Below the pieces are notes generated by a model that saw nothing but the letters and a program-made list of their open reading frames with translations, was not told the origin of the DNA and made no database searches. A stretch of 64,000 nt of DNA from Pseudarthrobacter enclensis (GTDB lineage: Bacteria; Actinomycetota; Actinomycetes; Actinomycetales; Micrococcaceae), in the NCBI RefSeq assembly GCF_001457025.1, contig NZ_KQ758605.1:62001-126000 (forward strand). The letters run 5' to 3'. The translations under genes and the position numbers were made by a program. The stretch's first letter is position 1. Every line of letters starts with the position of its first letter. Below are positions 16,256-24,395 of the stretch, piece after piece.

Positions 16256-16945
16256 TCATTCATTTCTCGGCGGAGTGGGGGACAGCGGCTGGAAACGGGT
16301 CCACACGTCGCGGTAGCTGCGGTAGCCGCCCAGCGCCGACGCTGCCAGGAATGACAGCCCGCACGCCGCGCCCACCAGGACGGCCGCCACGGTTCCTGCC
16401 CCGGCAAGTGACAGCAGCAGTCCTGCCAGGATGGCAATCAGGGCAGCGTTCGCCGTCGTCATGAAGATCATGCTGCTCCCGGCCACATGGCCCAGGCTGC
16501 TGCGGTTGCCGAAGAAGTAGTACGTCTGCCGGGAACCGGCCTCGTCGTCGTGGTGCGCCGCCATCAGGTACGGTGCCACACCCGGGTCCAGTTCGACGTA
16601 TGCGGCCCGAAGCCGGTTCATGGCCGTGACGTACATGAGGTCCTCGTGCGCCACGTTCATGACGCGCACCTGGGTCAGCAGGCCCATCCCCACAACGATG
16701 AACAGGACCACCACCGCCAGCAGCACGAACGGATCGGAGAACCCGGTGGCCTGGCCCACCAGCGCCACGCTGACCAGTCCGGCCGAGGTGAAGGTGAGGA
16801 ACATGCTGATCCGCGTCAGCACCTCGCCCTGGGCGGTGCTCCGGGAGGCCAGCAGGCCCCAGTGTTCCGTGGCGAGCAGTTGCGCCCGCACGGACGGCGG
16901 CACCGGATCCGGCCCGGCCGCAGGCCCCTCGTCACGGATGGACAT
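16256..16945 (-). CDS. Hypothetical four-helix membrane protein, 229 aa
   Basis: No firm family. After a soluble N-terminus (about 45 residues) come two adjacent membrane helices (ISMFLTFTSAGLVSVALVG and FVLLAVVVLFIVVGMGLLTQ), a cytosolic segment of about 70 residues with MNRLRAAYVELDPGVAPYL, then two more helices near 160-210. The 2+2 layout with a soluble middle recalls SLATT-type membrane proteins, but I see no nucleotide-sensing partner. The start at 16945 is preferred over 16960 because GACAAT ends 6 nt upstream (leaderless). The gene follows the symporter on the same strand by 18 nt. Confidence 0.6.
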   Translation of the reverse strand: MSIRDEGPAAGPDPVPPSVRAQLLATEHWGLLASRSTAQGEVLTRISMFLTFTSAGLVSVALVGQATGFSDPFVLLAVVVLFIVVGMGLLTQVRVMNVAHEDLMYVTAMNRLRAAYVELDPGVAPYLMAAHHDDEAGSRQTYYFFGNRSSLGHVAGSSMIFMTTANAALIAILAGLLLSLAGAGTVAAVLVGAACGLSFLAASALGGYRSYRDVWTRFQPLSPTPPRNE

Positions 16946-16951
16946 GCCGTC

Positions 16952-16957
16952 ATTGTC
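16952..16957 (-). promoter_or_regulatory. Candidate leaderless -10 for the 229-aa membrane protein
   Basis: GACAAT (minus strand) ends 6 nt before the ATG at 16945, and no Shine-Dalgarno is present. It lies just upstream of the symporter stop, so it could allow independent expression. Confidence 0.35.
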
Positions 16958-16963
16958 CACCCA

Positions 16964-18430
16964 TCAACGGCCGGTTGCCAGCGGCCTTTCCGGCGTGTGC
17001 AGCCGCGTCATGACCCGGGACAGGGTAGCGGGCACCCGGCCTGCCGTGGCCCGGGAGACCAGCACCATGACGGCGAACGCCGTAGGAACGGACCAGGCCG
17101 CAGGTTGGGCAAGCCATGCTGGCGTGTTGGCGGCTCCGGCCACCGACCCGGCGATCATGGCCCCGCCGCACAGCAGCCCGCCGGTCACCATTCCCGCGAT
17201 CGCTCCGGCGTCGGTCAGTCCACGCCACCAGATGCCCAGCAGGAGTACCGGGCACACGGTGGAAGCGGTAAAGGCAAAGACCAGGCCCACGCTGCCGGCC
17301 AGGGCCAGGGAGTCCGTCATCAGGGCGAAGCCCAGGGGCACGACGGCGGACACCACCGCTGCGAGGCGGAAGCCACCCACCCCGGCGCCGAGCACGTCCT
17401 GGCTCACCACGCCTGCCAGCGAGACCACGAGCCCGGACGTGGTGGACAGGAATGCCGCGAAAGCACCCGCCACCACCAGCGCCGCCAGCAGGTCGCCGGC
17501 GGCGCCCCCCACGAGCTCGCGGGGGAGCAGCAGGACCATGGCGTCGGGCTGGCCGGAACGGCCCAGTTCGGGTGCGAACATGCGTCCCACCAGGCCGTAC
17601 GCCGTGGGGAAAAGGTAGAACACGGACAGCAGGCCCAGCACGATCAACGTGGTCCGGCGTGCCGACTGGCCGTCCGGGTTGGTGTAGAACCTGACCAGCA
17701 CATGCGGCAACCCCAGGGTCCCGAAGAGCAGGGCCACCAGCAGTGACACGTTGCTGTACAGGCTGGCGGGCGGCTGGCCGGTCGGGTTGACGGCAGGCGC
17801 GGCCACGGGGGAGTAGCCCGTCCCGGCCAGCACGAAGAGGATGAAAAGGATGGGCACCGCCAGCGCCGTGAGCTTCAGCCAGTATTGGAACGCCTGGACG
17901 AAAGTGATGGACCGCATGCCGCCCGCCACCACGGTGAGGCAGACGACCACCACCACGGCCACCGATCCCACCCAGGAGGGCAGCCCGGTGGTGATCCGGA
18001 TGGTCAGGGCAGCCCCGTGCAGCTGGGGAACGATGTAGAGCCAGCCGACCAGGACCACCACCAGGCTGGTGACCTTGCGGACCGCCCGCGAATCCAGCCT
18101 CGCCTCGGTGAAATCAGGAATGGTGTAGGCGCCGGAGCGGCGCAGCGGCGCCGCCACGAACAGCAACAGCATCAGGTACCCGGCCGTATACCCGACGGGG
18201 AACCACAGCGCATCGGTCCCGGACAGCAGGATCAGCCCGGCAACGCCCAGGAAACTGGCGGCCGAGAGGTACTCGCCGCCGATGGCGGAGGCGTTCCACC
18301 ACGGCCGGACGGTCCGGGATGCCACGTAGAAGTCGCCGGTGGTCCGCGAAATCCGCAGGCCGTAAAAGCCGATCACCGCCGTCGCCACTGACACCACGGC
18401 CAGTGCCGCGGCGGCAACACCGGCGTTCAC
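16964..18430 (-). CDS. Sodium:solute symporter (SSS family), acetate/monocarboxylate type
   Basis: 488 residues with about 13 membrane segments. The family core is visible: DFYVASRTVRPWWNASAIGG near 33-52, EYLSAASFLGVAGL and GAYTIPDFTEARL. These resemble ActP-type cation/acetate symporters; the exact substrate is not known. The GTG start overlaps the stop of the preceding small gene (GTGA). It is the last gene of a minus-strand unit: kinase, response regulator, DUF485-like protein, symporter. A second symporter of the same kind lies at 21258, divergent from this unit. Confidence 0.87.
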   Translation of the reverse strand: MNAGVAAAALAVVSVATAVIGFYGLRISRTTGDFYVASRTVRPWWNASAIGGEYLSAASFLGVAGLILLSGTDALWFPVGYTAGYLMLLLFVAAPLRRSGAYTIPDFTEARLDSRAVRKVTSLVVVLVGWLYIVPQLHGAALTIRITTGLPSWVGSVAVVVVVCLTVVAGGMRSITFVQAFQYWLKLTALAVPILFILFVLAGTGYSPVAAPAVNPTGQPPASLYSNVSLLVALLFGTLGLPHVLVRFYTNPDGQSARRTTLIVLGLLSVFYLFPTAYGLVGRMFAPELGRSGQPDAMVLLLPRELVGGAAGDLLAALVVAGAFAAFLSTTSGLVVSLAGVVSQDVLGAGVGGFRLAAVVSAVVPLGFALMTDSLALAGSVGLVFAFTASTVCPVLLLGIWWRGLTDAGAIAGMVTGGLLCGGAMIAGSVAGAANTPAWLAQPAAWSVPTAFAVMVLVSRATAGRVPATLSRVMTRLHTPERPLATGR

Positions 18431-18777
18431 TGGTCACCGGCCAGGTCCCGGTAGCGGGCCTCGTTGCGGGCGGCCGTCCGGGTGTACAGCCAGGCGCTGA
18501 GGCCGATCACGGGGTAGATGCCCACACCCAGCAGCAGCCAGCCGAAGGGGATCCCGGCAATCCGGGTCTCGGCCAGTCCGGGTACGGCAGCCAGCAGCAG
18601 GGGGAACGCGCCCAGGATCACCAGGAAGCCGCCCGCCACCACCAGGGCAAGCCGCAGCTGGGACCTGATCAGGGACCGCACGAAGACCTGGCCAACGTCC
18701 GATTCCTGGGCCGCCTCACGGCTTTCCTTGGCGGGCCGGGCCGCGGTGGCAGGGGCCGTGACGCGGACCCTGCTCAT
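18427..18777 (-). CDS. DUF485-like small membrane partner of the symporter
   Basis: 116 residues. A soluble, charged N-terminus (about 30) precedes two membrane helices (LRLALVVAGGFLVILGAFPLL and GIPFGWLLLGVGIYPVIGLSA) and a charged end (TAARNEARYRDL). Size, topology and position directly before an SSS symporter match the DUF485 proteins (YjcH/ActP pairs). It overlaps the response-regulator gene by 4 nt (ATGA) and the symporter by 4 nt, so the three are translationally coupled. Confidence 0.75.
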   Translation of the reverse strand: MSRVRVTAPATAARPAKESREAAQESDVGQVFVRSLIRSQLRLALVVAGGFLVILGAFPLLLAAVPGLAETRIAGIPFGWLLLGVGIYPVIGLSAWLYTRTAARNEARYRDLAGDQ

Positions 18778-19490
18778 GCGGTGGGCCTGATCCGGTTGGC
18801 CTGCAGCCGCTCCCGGACGGTGGGCAGGTGCCTCCTGCTGATGGGCAGCCCGGCACCTGCCACGGTGACGCGGGGCCCGTCAGCGGCCAGTTTCATCGAG
18901 GAAATGTGCTTGAGCGCCACCAGGTATGAGCGGTGGGTGCGGATGAACCCGGCGTCGGCCCACTGCTGTTCCAGGTCCGCCAACGGCACCCTGATCAGGT
19001 AGCTGGCTTCCGCGGTGTGGAGCCGCGCATAGTCCCCCTGCGCCTGGACGTACGTGACGTCGTCGCGCCTGATCATCCTGGTGGTCCCGCCCTGGTCCAC
19101 CGTGATCATCTCGGGCGCGCTGCCGCCGTCGCGCAGTTCGCAGATGCGGCCCACGGACCGGGACAGCCGCTCGGCACGGATGGGCTTGAGCAGGTAGTCG
19201 ACGGCGGCAAGTTCGAAGGCGGCCAGGGCGTGGTCTTCGTCGGCGGTCACGAAGACCACCGCCGGAGGGTGGCTGCCGGCGGCGATGGCGCGGGCGATCT
19301 CCAGCCCGGACACGGCGGGCATATGGATGTCCAGGAAGACCGCGTCGATTGGGGCCGAGGCCAGGGCGCGGAGGGCTTCGCTGCCCGACGTGGCCCGCAG
19401 GACCTTCCCGATCCGGCCGTCCCTGCCCAGCAGGAACGCCAGTTCCTCCACCGCGGGCAGCTCATCATCAACGACGAGGACGTTAATCAT
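18774..19490 (-). CDS. LytTR-family response regulator
   Basis: 238 residues. The receiver domain has the acidic pair VVDDE (D8, D9), the phospho-acceptor D54 in VFLDIHMP, and DYLLKPIRAERL with the conserved Lys. The C-terminal LytTR DNA-binding domain contains DDVTYVQAQGDYARLHT and GFIRTHRSYLVAL, both typical. LytTR proteins bind pairs of 9-bp direct repeats, and such a pair lies at 20717-20746. The ATG at 19490 is 23 nt after the kinase gene. TACCCT ends 6 nt before the ATG, so a second, leaderless promoter is possible. Confidence 0.92.
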   Translation of the reverse strand: MINVLVVDDELPAVEELAFLLGRDGRIGKVLRATSGSEALRALASAPIDAVFLDIHMPAVSGLEIARAIAAGSHPPAVVFVTADEDHALAAFELAAVDYLLKPIRAERLSRSVGRICELRDGGSAPEMITVDQGGTTRMIRRDDVTYVQAQGDYARLHTAEASYLIRVPLADLEQQWADAGFIRTHRSYLVALKHISSMKLAADGPRVTVAGAGLPISRRHLPTVRERLQANRIRPTA

Positions 19491-19513
19491 GCTCCTAGGG
19501 TACTTCCAGCTCC

Positions 19514-20695
19514 CTACGCATCGTGGCCAGGCTGGGACTTGGGCACCCGCATGGTGATCAGCGTCCCCTCGCCCGGTGCCGTCTCGATGACCAGCCCGTG
19601 CGCGTCGCCGTACACCTGCCGGAGGCGGGCGTCCACGTTCCGCAGGCCCACGTGGTCGCCGTCGATGTGGCCTGCCAGCATGGAGGTCAGCTGGGCAGGG
19701 TCCATCCCCACGCCGTCGTCCTCGATGGTGACCTGCGCGTACGCGCCGGCGTCGTCGGCCGTGATGGTGATGTGCCCCGGCCCCTCCTTCGCCTCCAGCC
19801 CGTGCCGGACGGCGTTTTCCACCAGGGGCTGCAGGCTCAGGAACGGGATGACGGTGCTGAGGACCTCCGGCGCCACCCGCAGGCTCACCTGGACGCGCTC
19901 GCCAAACCGGGCCCGTTCCAGGAGCAGGTACCTGTCAATGCAGCGAAGTTCCTCCGCAAGGGTGGTGAAATCCCCGTGGCGGCGGAACGAGTACCTCGTG
20001 AAGTCGGCGAACTCCACCACCAGTTCACGCGCGCGCGCCGGATCGGTGTTGATGAAGGACGCGATGGCATTCAGCGAGTTGTAGATGAAGTGCGGGCTGA
20101 TCTGGGCCCGCAGCGCACGGACCTCGGCTTCCATCAGCAACGTCCGGGACGAGTCCAGCTCCGCGAGTTCCACCTGCACCGCAACCCAGTCGGCCACCTC
20201 GCCTGCCGCCCGCACCAGGCCTGCTCCCGCGGAAGGGGCAAAGGCGGCCACCACGCCCACGACGCGCGAGTCGGCGCGCACGGGGGCGATGACCGCGGCG
20301 AGCCCGGTTCCCGTGCCGTCCGGTCCCGGAGGCAGCACCGCGGTCCTGCCTCCGGCCAGGACACCCGCTGCCAGGTCCATGAGCCGGGGTTTCATCTCCT
20401 CGGCCGCGCCGTCCCAGGCCAGGACCCCGGACGTGTCGGTGATGGCCAGCGCATCGCAGCCGAGCAGGGTGCGCAGGTGGCGGCTGGCTTTGGCGGCGCC
20501 GGCGGGGTTGAGCCCGCGGCGCAGGTGCTGTCCGGCCTGGGAGGCCGCGTGCAGTGTGTGGTAGGTGGCGCGCTCGGCGTCCGTCCCCAGATCGCGGAAC
20601 GAGCGGAGCACTTTCAGCCCCACGGCGACGACGACGGCGATGGCCAGGGCGATCACGGCCACGGCTGCGGCGGTCAGGAGGGGGGAGTCCGGCAT
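19514..20695 (-). CDS. LytS-like sensor histidine kinase
   Basis: 393 residues from the ATG at 20695. One N-terminal membrane helix (LLTAAAVAVIALAIAVVVAVGL), a GAF-like sensor region (about 55-190), then the His_kinase domain with ALRAQISPHFIYNSLNAIAS (the phospho-accepting His is in SPHF) and the ATPase with PLVENAVRHGLEAK. It lacks the multi-helix LytS sensor, so the signal is probably sensed by the GAF region. The frame upstream to 20809 is rejected because TACGCT (20702-20707, minus strand) ends 6 nt before this ATG. It is first in the operon with the regulator. Confidence 0.9.
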   Translation of the reverse strand: MPDSPLLTAAAVAVIALAIAVVVAVGLKVLRSFRDLGTDAERATYHTLHAASQAGQHLRRGLNPAGAAKASRHLRTLLGCDALAITDTSGVLAWDGAAEEMKPRLMDLAAGVLAGGRTAVLPPGPDGTGTGLAAVIAPVRADSRVVGVVAAFAPSAGAGLVRAAGEVADWVAVQVELAELDSSRTLLMEAEVRALRAQISPHFIYNSLNAIASFINTDPARARELVVEFADFTRYSFRRHGDFTTLAEELRCIDRYLLLERARFGERVQVSLRVAPEVLSTVIPFLSLQPLVENAVRHGLEAKEGPGHITITADDAGAYAQVTIEDDGVGMDPAQLTSMLAGHIDGDHVGLRNVDARLRQVYGDAHGLVIETAPGEGTLITMRVPKSQPGHDA

Positions 20696-20701
20696 GCGCC
20701 C

Positions 20702-20707
20702 AGCGTA
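20702..20707 (-). promoter_or_regulatory. Leaderless -10 of the histidine kinase operon
   Basis: TACGCT on the minus strand, 6 nt before the ATG at 20695. The LytTR repeat at 20717-20746 would cover the region of its -35, suggesting autoregulation. Confidence 0.45.
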
Positions 20708-20716
20708 GCCGCGGGT

Positions 20717-20746
20717 GCCGTTTGTCGCAGCATCCCTGCCGTTGAG
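20717..20746 (+). promoter_or_regulatory. Direct repeat matching a LytTR response-regulator site
   Basis: GCCGTTTGT (20717-20725) and GCCGTTGAG (20738-20746) are separated by 12 bp, 21 bp start to start. The published LytTR consensus is W-M-M-G-T-T-N-R-K in two direct copies with a 12-13 bp spacer; both copies match at 8 of 9 positions. It lies between the kinase gene and the divergent DUF485-symporter pair. Binding by the neighbouring regulator is inferred. Confidence 0.6.
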
Positions 20747-20877
20747 CGACCACAGCCGCGGCGGTACTGGAATGTGACTGCGGACACCCAGCAAAGTGAG
20801 TCCTGTCACATCAGCGGCATTTCCTTACCCGGGCCTGCCGTCCAGTGTGTACCGGCATGTCTCAACGAGGAGGAACC

Positions 20878-21261
20878 ATGGGTAACGATGCCCAAAGTCC
20901 GGACGCCGCAGCGGCGTCCGTGGACTTTGAACAGGTCCAGTCGACCGAGCAGTTCCAGGAACTGCGCAAGCGCCACCGCAGCTTTGTTTTCCCCATGGCA
21001 GTGGCGTTCCTGCTGTGGTACTTCGCCTACGTCCTGCTCGCCGACTATGCAGTGGGCTTCATGTCCACCAAGGTGTGGGGCAACGTCAATATCGGCCTGA
21101 TCCTTGGCCTGCTGCAGTTTGTGTCCACCTTCGCGATCACCGGCTGGTACGTCAGCTACTCCAACCGGAAACTCGATCCCATCGCCTCCGAAATCCGGAA
21201 TGAGATCGAGGGCCACGAATTCGACAAGCACGGCAACCGGGTGGGTGGAGCCAACAAATGA
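20878..21261 (+). CDS. DUF485-domain membrane protein
   Basis: 127 residues from the ATG at 20878, which has a perfect AGGAGG 5 nt upstream. After a charged N-terminus (FQELRKRHRSFVFPMAVAFL) come two helices, FVFPMAVAFLLWYFAYVLLA and NIGLILGLLQFVSTFAITGW, then YVSYSNRKLDPIASEIR. This is a typical DUF485 protein (YjcH type), the usual partner of ActP. Its stop overlaps the symporter start (ATGA). Divergent from the two-component operon. Confidence 0.9.
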   Translation: MGNDAQSPDAAAASVDFEQVQSTEQFQELRKRHRSFVFPMAVAFLLWYFAYVLLADYAVGFMSTKVWGNVNIGLILGLLQFVSTFAITGWYVSYSNRKLDPIASEIRNEIEGHEFDKHGNRVGGANK

Positions 21262-22874
21262 TCACTATCGCTACCGCAGTGGACGTCGCTGCCCTCAAGG
21301 ACACCACCCTGCTGAACATGGGCATCTTCGGCCTGTTCGTGGCCGTCACCATGGTCATCGTGTTCCGGGCCAGCCGCAACAACAAGACCGCCGCCGACTA
21401 CTACGCCGCCGGGCGGTCTTTCACCGGCTCCCAGAACGGTACCGCCATCGCCGGTGACTACCTGTCCGCCGCGTCCTTCCTGGGCATCACCGGCGCCATC
21501 GCCATCAACGGCTACGACGGGTTCATGTACTCCATCGGGTTCCTGGTGGCCTGGCTGGTGGCCCTGCTCCTGGTGGCTGAACTGCTCCGCAACACCGGAA
21601 AGTTCACCATGGCCGACGTCCTGTCCTTCCGCCTCAAGCAGCGGCCCGTCCGGATCGCCGCCGCCATCTCGACGCTGGCCGTGTGCTTCTTCTACCTGCT
21701 GGCCCAGATGGCCGGCGCCGGTTCGCTGATCTCCCTGTTGCTGGGCATCAGCGACTGGGGCGGGCAGGCGCTGGTGATCATCGTCGTCGGCGCCCTGATG
21801 ATCCTCTACGTACTGATCGGCGGCATGAAGGGCACCACCTGGGTCCAGATCATCAAGGCCGTCCTGCTGATCGCCGGCGCAGCCGTCATGACGCTCTGGG
21901 TCCTGGCGATCTACGGCTTCAACCTCTCGGCCCTGCTGGGCGCGGCGGTGGATACCGCCAACAACCCCGCCGTCCTCAACCCCGGCCTGCAGTATGGCAA
22001 GACCGAAACCTCCAAGCTGGACTTCATGTCCCTGGGGCTGGCCCTGGTCCTGGGCACCGCAGCCCTGCCGCACGTGCTCATGCGCTTCTACACGGTCCCC
22101 ACGGCCAAGGAAGCCCGCAAGTCTGTGGTGTGGTCCATCTGGCTGATCGGCCTGTTCTACCTCTTCACCCTGGTCCTGGGCTACGGCGCAGCGGCACTGG
22201 TGGGGGCCGACACCATCAAGTCGGCACCCGGCGGCGTGAATGCCGCAGCGCCGCTGCTGGCCTTCCACCTGGGCGGTCCGCTGCTGCTGGGCTTCATCTC
22301 GGCGGTGGCCTTCGCCACCATCCTCGCCGTGGTGGCCGGCCTGACCATCACCGCCGCGGCCTCGTTCGCCCACGACATCTACGCCAACGTCATCGCCAAG
22401 GGTAAGGCCGACGCCGCCACCGAGGTCCGCGTGGCACGCCGCACCGTGGTGGTCATCGGTGTCCTGGCCATCCTCGGCGGCATCCTGGCCAACGGCCAGA
22501 ACGTTGCCTTCCTGGTGGCGCTTGCCTTCGCGGTCGCAGCCTCGGCCAACCTGCCCACCATCATCTACTCGCTGTTCTGGCGGCGCTTCACCACCCAGGG
22601 CGCCGTATGGAGCATGTACGGCGGCCTCGGCGCAGCGATCATCCTGATCATCTTCTCGCCGGTGGTGTCCGGCGGAGCTACGTCGATGATCAAGGACGCG
22701 CACTTCGCGATCTTCCCGCTCAGCAACCCGGGCATCGTCTCCATCCCGCTGGCGTTCTTCCTGGGCTGGCTGGGCACGGTGCTGGACAAGAACCGCGAAG
22801 ATCCGGCCAAGCAGGCAGAAATGGAAGTCCGGTCCCTCACCGGGGTCGGCGCCGAGAAGGCCGTCAACCACTGA
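21258..22874 (+). CDS. actP: Cation/acetate symporter
   Basis: 538 residues, about 13-14 membrane segments. Characteristic blocks: DYYAAGRSFTGSQNGTAIAG, DYLSAASFLGITGAIAING, TWVQIIKAVLLIAGA and ALPHVLMRFYTVPTAKEARK. It takes up acetate and related monocarboxylates with sodium or protons. It is translationally coupled to DUF485 and ends at a strong terminator. It is longer than, and clearly different from, the paralogue at 16964, so the two modules probably have different substrates or affinities. Confidence 0.92.
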   Translation: MITIATAVDVAALKDTTLLNMGIFGLFVAVTMVIVFRASRNNKTAADYYAAGRSFTGSQNGTAIAGDYLSAASFLGITGAIAINGYDGFMYSIGFLVAWLVALLLVAELLRNTGKFTMADVLSFRLKQRPVRIAAAISTLAVCFFYLLAQMAGAGSLISLLLGISDWGGQALVIIVVGALMILYVLIGGMKGTTWVQIIKAVLLIAGAAVMTLWVLAIYGFNLSALLGAAVDTANNPAVLNPGLQYGKTETSKLDFMSLGLALVLGTAALPHVLMRFYTVPTAKEARKSVVWSIWLIGLFYLFTLVLGYGAAALVGADTIKSAPGGVNAAAPLLAFHLGGPLLLGFISAVAFATILAVVAGLTITAAASFAHDIYANVIAKGKADAATEVRVARRTVVVIGVLAILGGILANGQNVAFLVALAFAVAASANLPTIIYSLFWRRFTTQGAVWSMYGGLGAAIILIIFSPVVSGGATSMIKDAHFAIFPLSNPGIVSIPLAFFLGWLGTVLDKNREDPAKQAEMEVRSLTGVGAEKAVNH

Positions 22875-22896
22875 CGCATCCCGGCCCGGCAAGCAG

Positions 22897-22943
22897 AAAG
22901 GCCGCCGCCCGCGTGGACATCCCCACGCGGCCGGCGGCCTTTT
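22897..22943. terminator. Bidirectional terminator between actP and the 22955 gene
   Basis: AAAGGCCGCCGCCCGCGTGG (22897-22916) pairs with the complementary arm ending at 22942, apart from one mismatch, with A and T runs at the outer ends. It serves both converging genes. Confidence 0.85.
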
Positions 22944-22954
22944 GCCGCGCTTTC

Positions 22955-23590
22955 CTAGGCCGCCGGACGCAGCTTGATGTTGGTCATCTTCAGCTCGTCG
23001 GTGCCTTCGAAGCGGTAGGCCAGGTCCACCTTCTTGCCTTCGCAGGTGATGACGCCGGCAACATCCGCCGACTTCACCCCGTTCTCGGTACCAACCTTCA
23101 GGTTGTTGTAGTCCGGCTGGCAGGTGCTGTCCATCTTCAGGCTTTCGACGCCGGAGATGAAGGCCTCCTTGGACAGCTGCTCCTGCAGCGCCGGGTCGAG
23201 GTAGGTGTCATACGCCGTCGAGCTGTCGCCGGCGATGACCGCCTTGGTGAATCCGTCGGCCAGGTCACGGGCATGGCTGGTGGCGCTGCCGGCCACGTTC
23301 ACCAGGATGACGACGGCGGCCACCACCAGCAGCAGCACGGCACCTATGGCTGTCAGGACTATCCACAGCTTGCGCCGTTTCCTGGCTGGCGGCTCGCCTC
23401 CCGGGAGGCCAAAGGGGCCGGCGCCGGCGGGCTGGGCCCCTGCAGGGTAGTTGCCCGGTTGCGGCTGCCCGTAAGCCGGGGCCGGTCCGGAACCCGGATA
23501 CCCGGCAGGGGGCTGCTGCGGCTGCTGCGGCAGCTGCTGCTGGCCGGAGCCGGGGTGCCCCGGCTGGTACGGTTCCTGGGGACTGCTCAA
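22955..23590 (-). CDS. Membrane-anchored protein with Pro/Gln-rich N-terminus
   Basis: 211 residues from a TTG at 23590 (GGAAAGG 7 nt upstream). Residues 1-70 are Pro/Gly/Gln/Tyr-rich with repeats such as QQQLPQQPQQPPAGYPGSG. A basic RKRRK stop then precedes one membrane helix (LWIVLTAIGAVLLLVVAAVVILV), and an extracytoplasmic domain of about 115 residues follows with two Cys (STCQPDY and VITCEGKK) that may form a disulfide. This layout is common among actinobacterial secreted DUF proteins. Function unknown. The ATG at 23665 is an alternative start. Confidence 0.7.
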   Translation of the reverse strand: MSSPQEPYQPGHPGSGQQQLPQQPQQPPAGYPGSGPAPAYGQPQPGNYPAGAQPAGAGPFGLPGGEPPARKRRKLWIVLTAIGAVLLLVVAAVVILVNVAGSATSHARDLADGFTKAVIAGDSSTAYDTYLDPALQEQLSKEAFISGVESLKMDSTCQPDYNNLKVGTENGVKSADVAGVITCEGKKVDLAYRFEGTDELKMTNIKLRPAA

Positions 23591-23729
23591 GATGGAGCCT
23601 TTCCGGAAGTGGTGCCTGGCACCGCCTGGCGCGGATCCTCGCTCGGCCCCGCGGATAACTGGCACAAGCCTATAACTTGCCCTGCCGGCGTCGAACTTTC
23701 ATTGCGCAGGTCCGCAACGGGCGCAGCCG

Positions 23730-24203
23730 TCAGCCGCGCTGCGCCCCGCGTTCCAGCAGCGGCTGGACCCGGAAGGGGATGAGTTCGCCCATGGCCAAGG
23801 CCGTGTCCGCCCGTTCCACGCCGTCGCAGGCGAGGATCTTGCCGTTGATGCGGAACAGGTCCTCGGCGTCCTGCGCCACTACCCGCAGCAGCAGGTCGGC
23901 TGACCCCGTGAGTCCGTACCCTTCCAGGATTTCCGGGATGTCCGCCAGCTCGCCGGCCAGGCGGGTGAGCTTCTGCTGCTGCACGTGGACCGAGATGAAC
24001 GCCATCAGCGGGTAGCCCAGGGCGGCGGGATTGATCCGCCGCTCGAAGGAGAGGAACACGTGCTTCTTCTCCAGCTGCGCCATCCGCGCCTGGACGGTGT
24101 TCCGGGACAGGCCCAGCTTCTGGGCGAGTGCCACCACCGTCTTCCGCGGGTCCTGGGAAAGGGCTGAGAGCAGGCGCGTGTCCGTGCCATCCAAGGCTTG
24201 CAT
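23730..24203 (-). CDS. Lrp/AsnC-family transcriptional regulator
   Basis: 157 residues from the ATG at 24203. The N-terminal winged helix (LDGTDTRLLSALSQDPRKTV, LAQKLGLSRNTVQARMAQLE) is followed by the ligand-binding RAM domain (YPLMAFISVHVQQQ, GSADLLLRVVAQD). Lrp-type regulators sense amino acids. It is divergent from the branched-chain keto acid dehydrogenase operon, the classic position of a BkdR-type activator. An alternative start six codons upstream (24221) is possible. Confidence 0.87.
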   Translation of the reverse strand: MQALDGTDTRLLSALSQDPRKTVVALAQKLGLSRNTVQARMAQLEKKHVFLSFERRINPAALGYPLMAFISVHVQQQKLTRLAGELADIPEILEGYGLTGSADLLLRVVAQDAEDLFRINGKILACDGVERADTALAMGELIPFRVQPLLERGAQRG

Positions 24204-24242
24204 AATGCGCAACGGTAGCACTGTCCTGGCCCTCCGGATGGT

Positions 24243-24262
24243 GCATTCTGCTCAGAAAATGC
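24243..24262. promoter_or_regulatory. Candidate Lrp-type operator upstream of the bkd promoter
   Basis: GCATT (24243-24247) and AATGC (24258-24262) form an inverted repeat with a 10-nt, A/T-richer core. It ends 8 nt before the -35 at 24271, a position suited to activation. Inferred from symmetry and context. Confidence 0.4.
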
Positions 24263-24270
24263 GGCGGTAG

Positions 24271-24299
24271 TTGTACCCCCTGTGCGTTGTGAGTAGGGT
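24271..24299 (+). promoter_or_regulatory. Promoter of the bkd operon
   Basis: -35 TTGTAC (24271-24276), exact 17-nt spacer, -10 TAGGGT (24294-24299). Predicted leader about 90 nt. Confidence 0.55.
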
Positions 24300-24395
24300 C
24301 ACAGTATCCGGGCGAAGGGGCCCGGAAGGCCGCGGCTGGAAGGACCACAAGTCCCTGCTCCGCCGGTCACCAACGAATGAGGTTGCGGGGCTATC

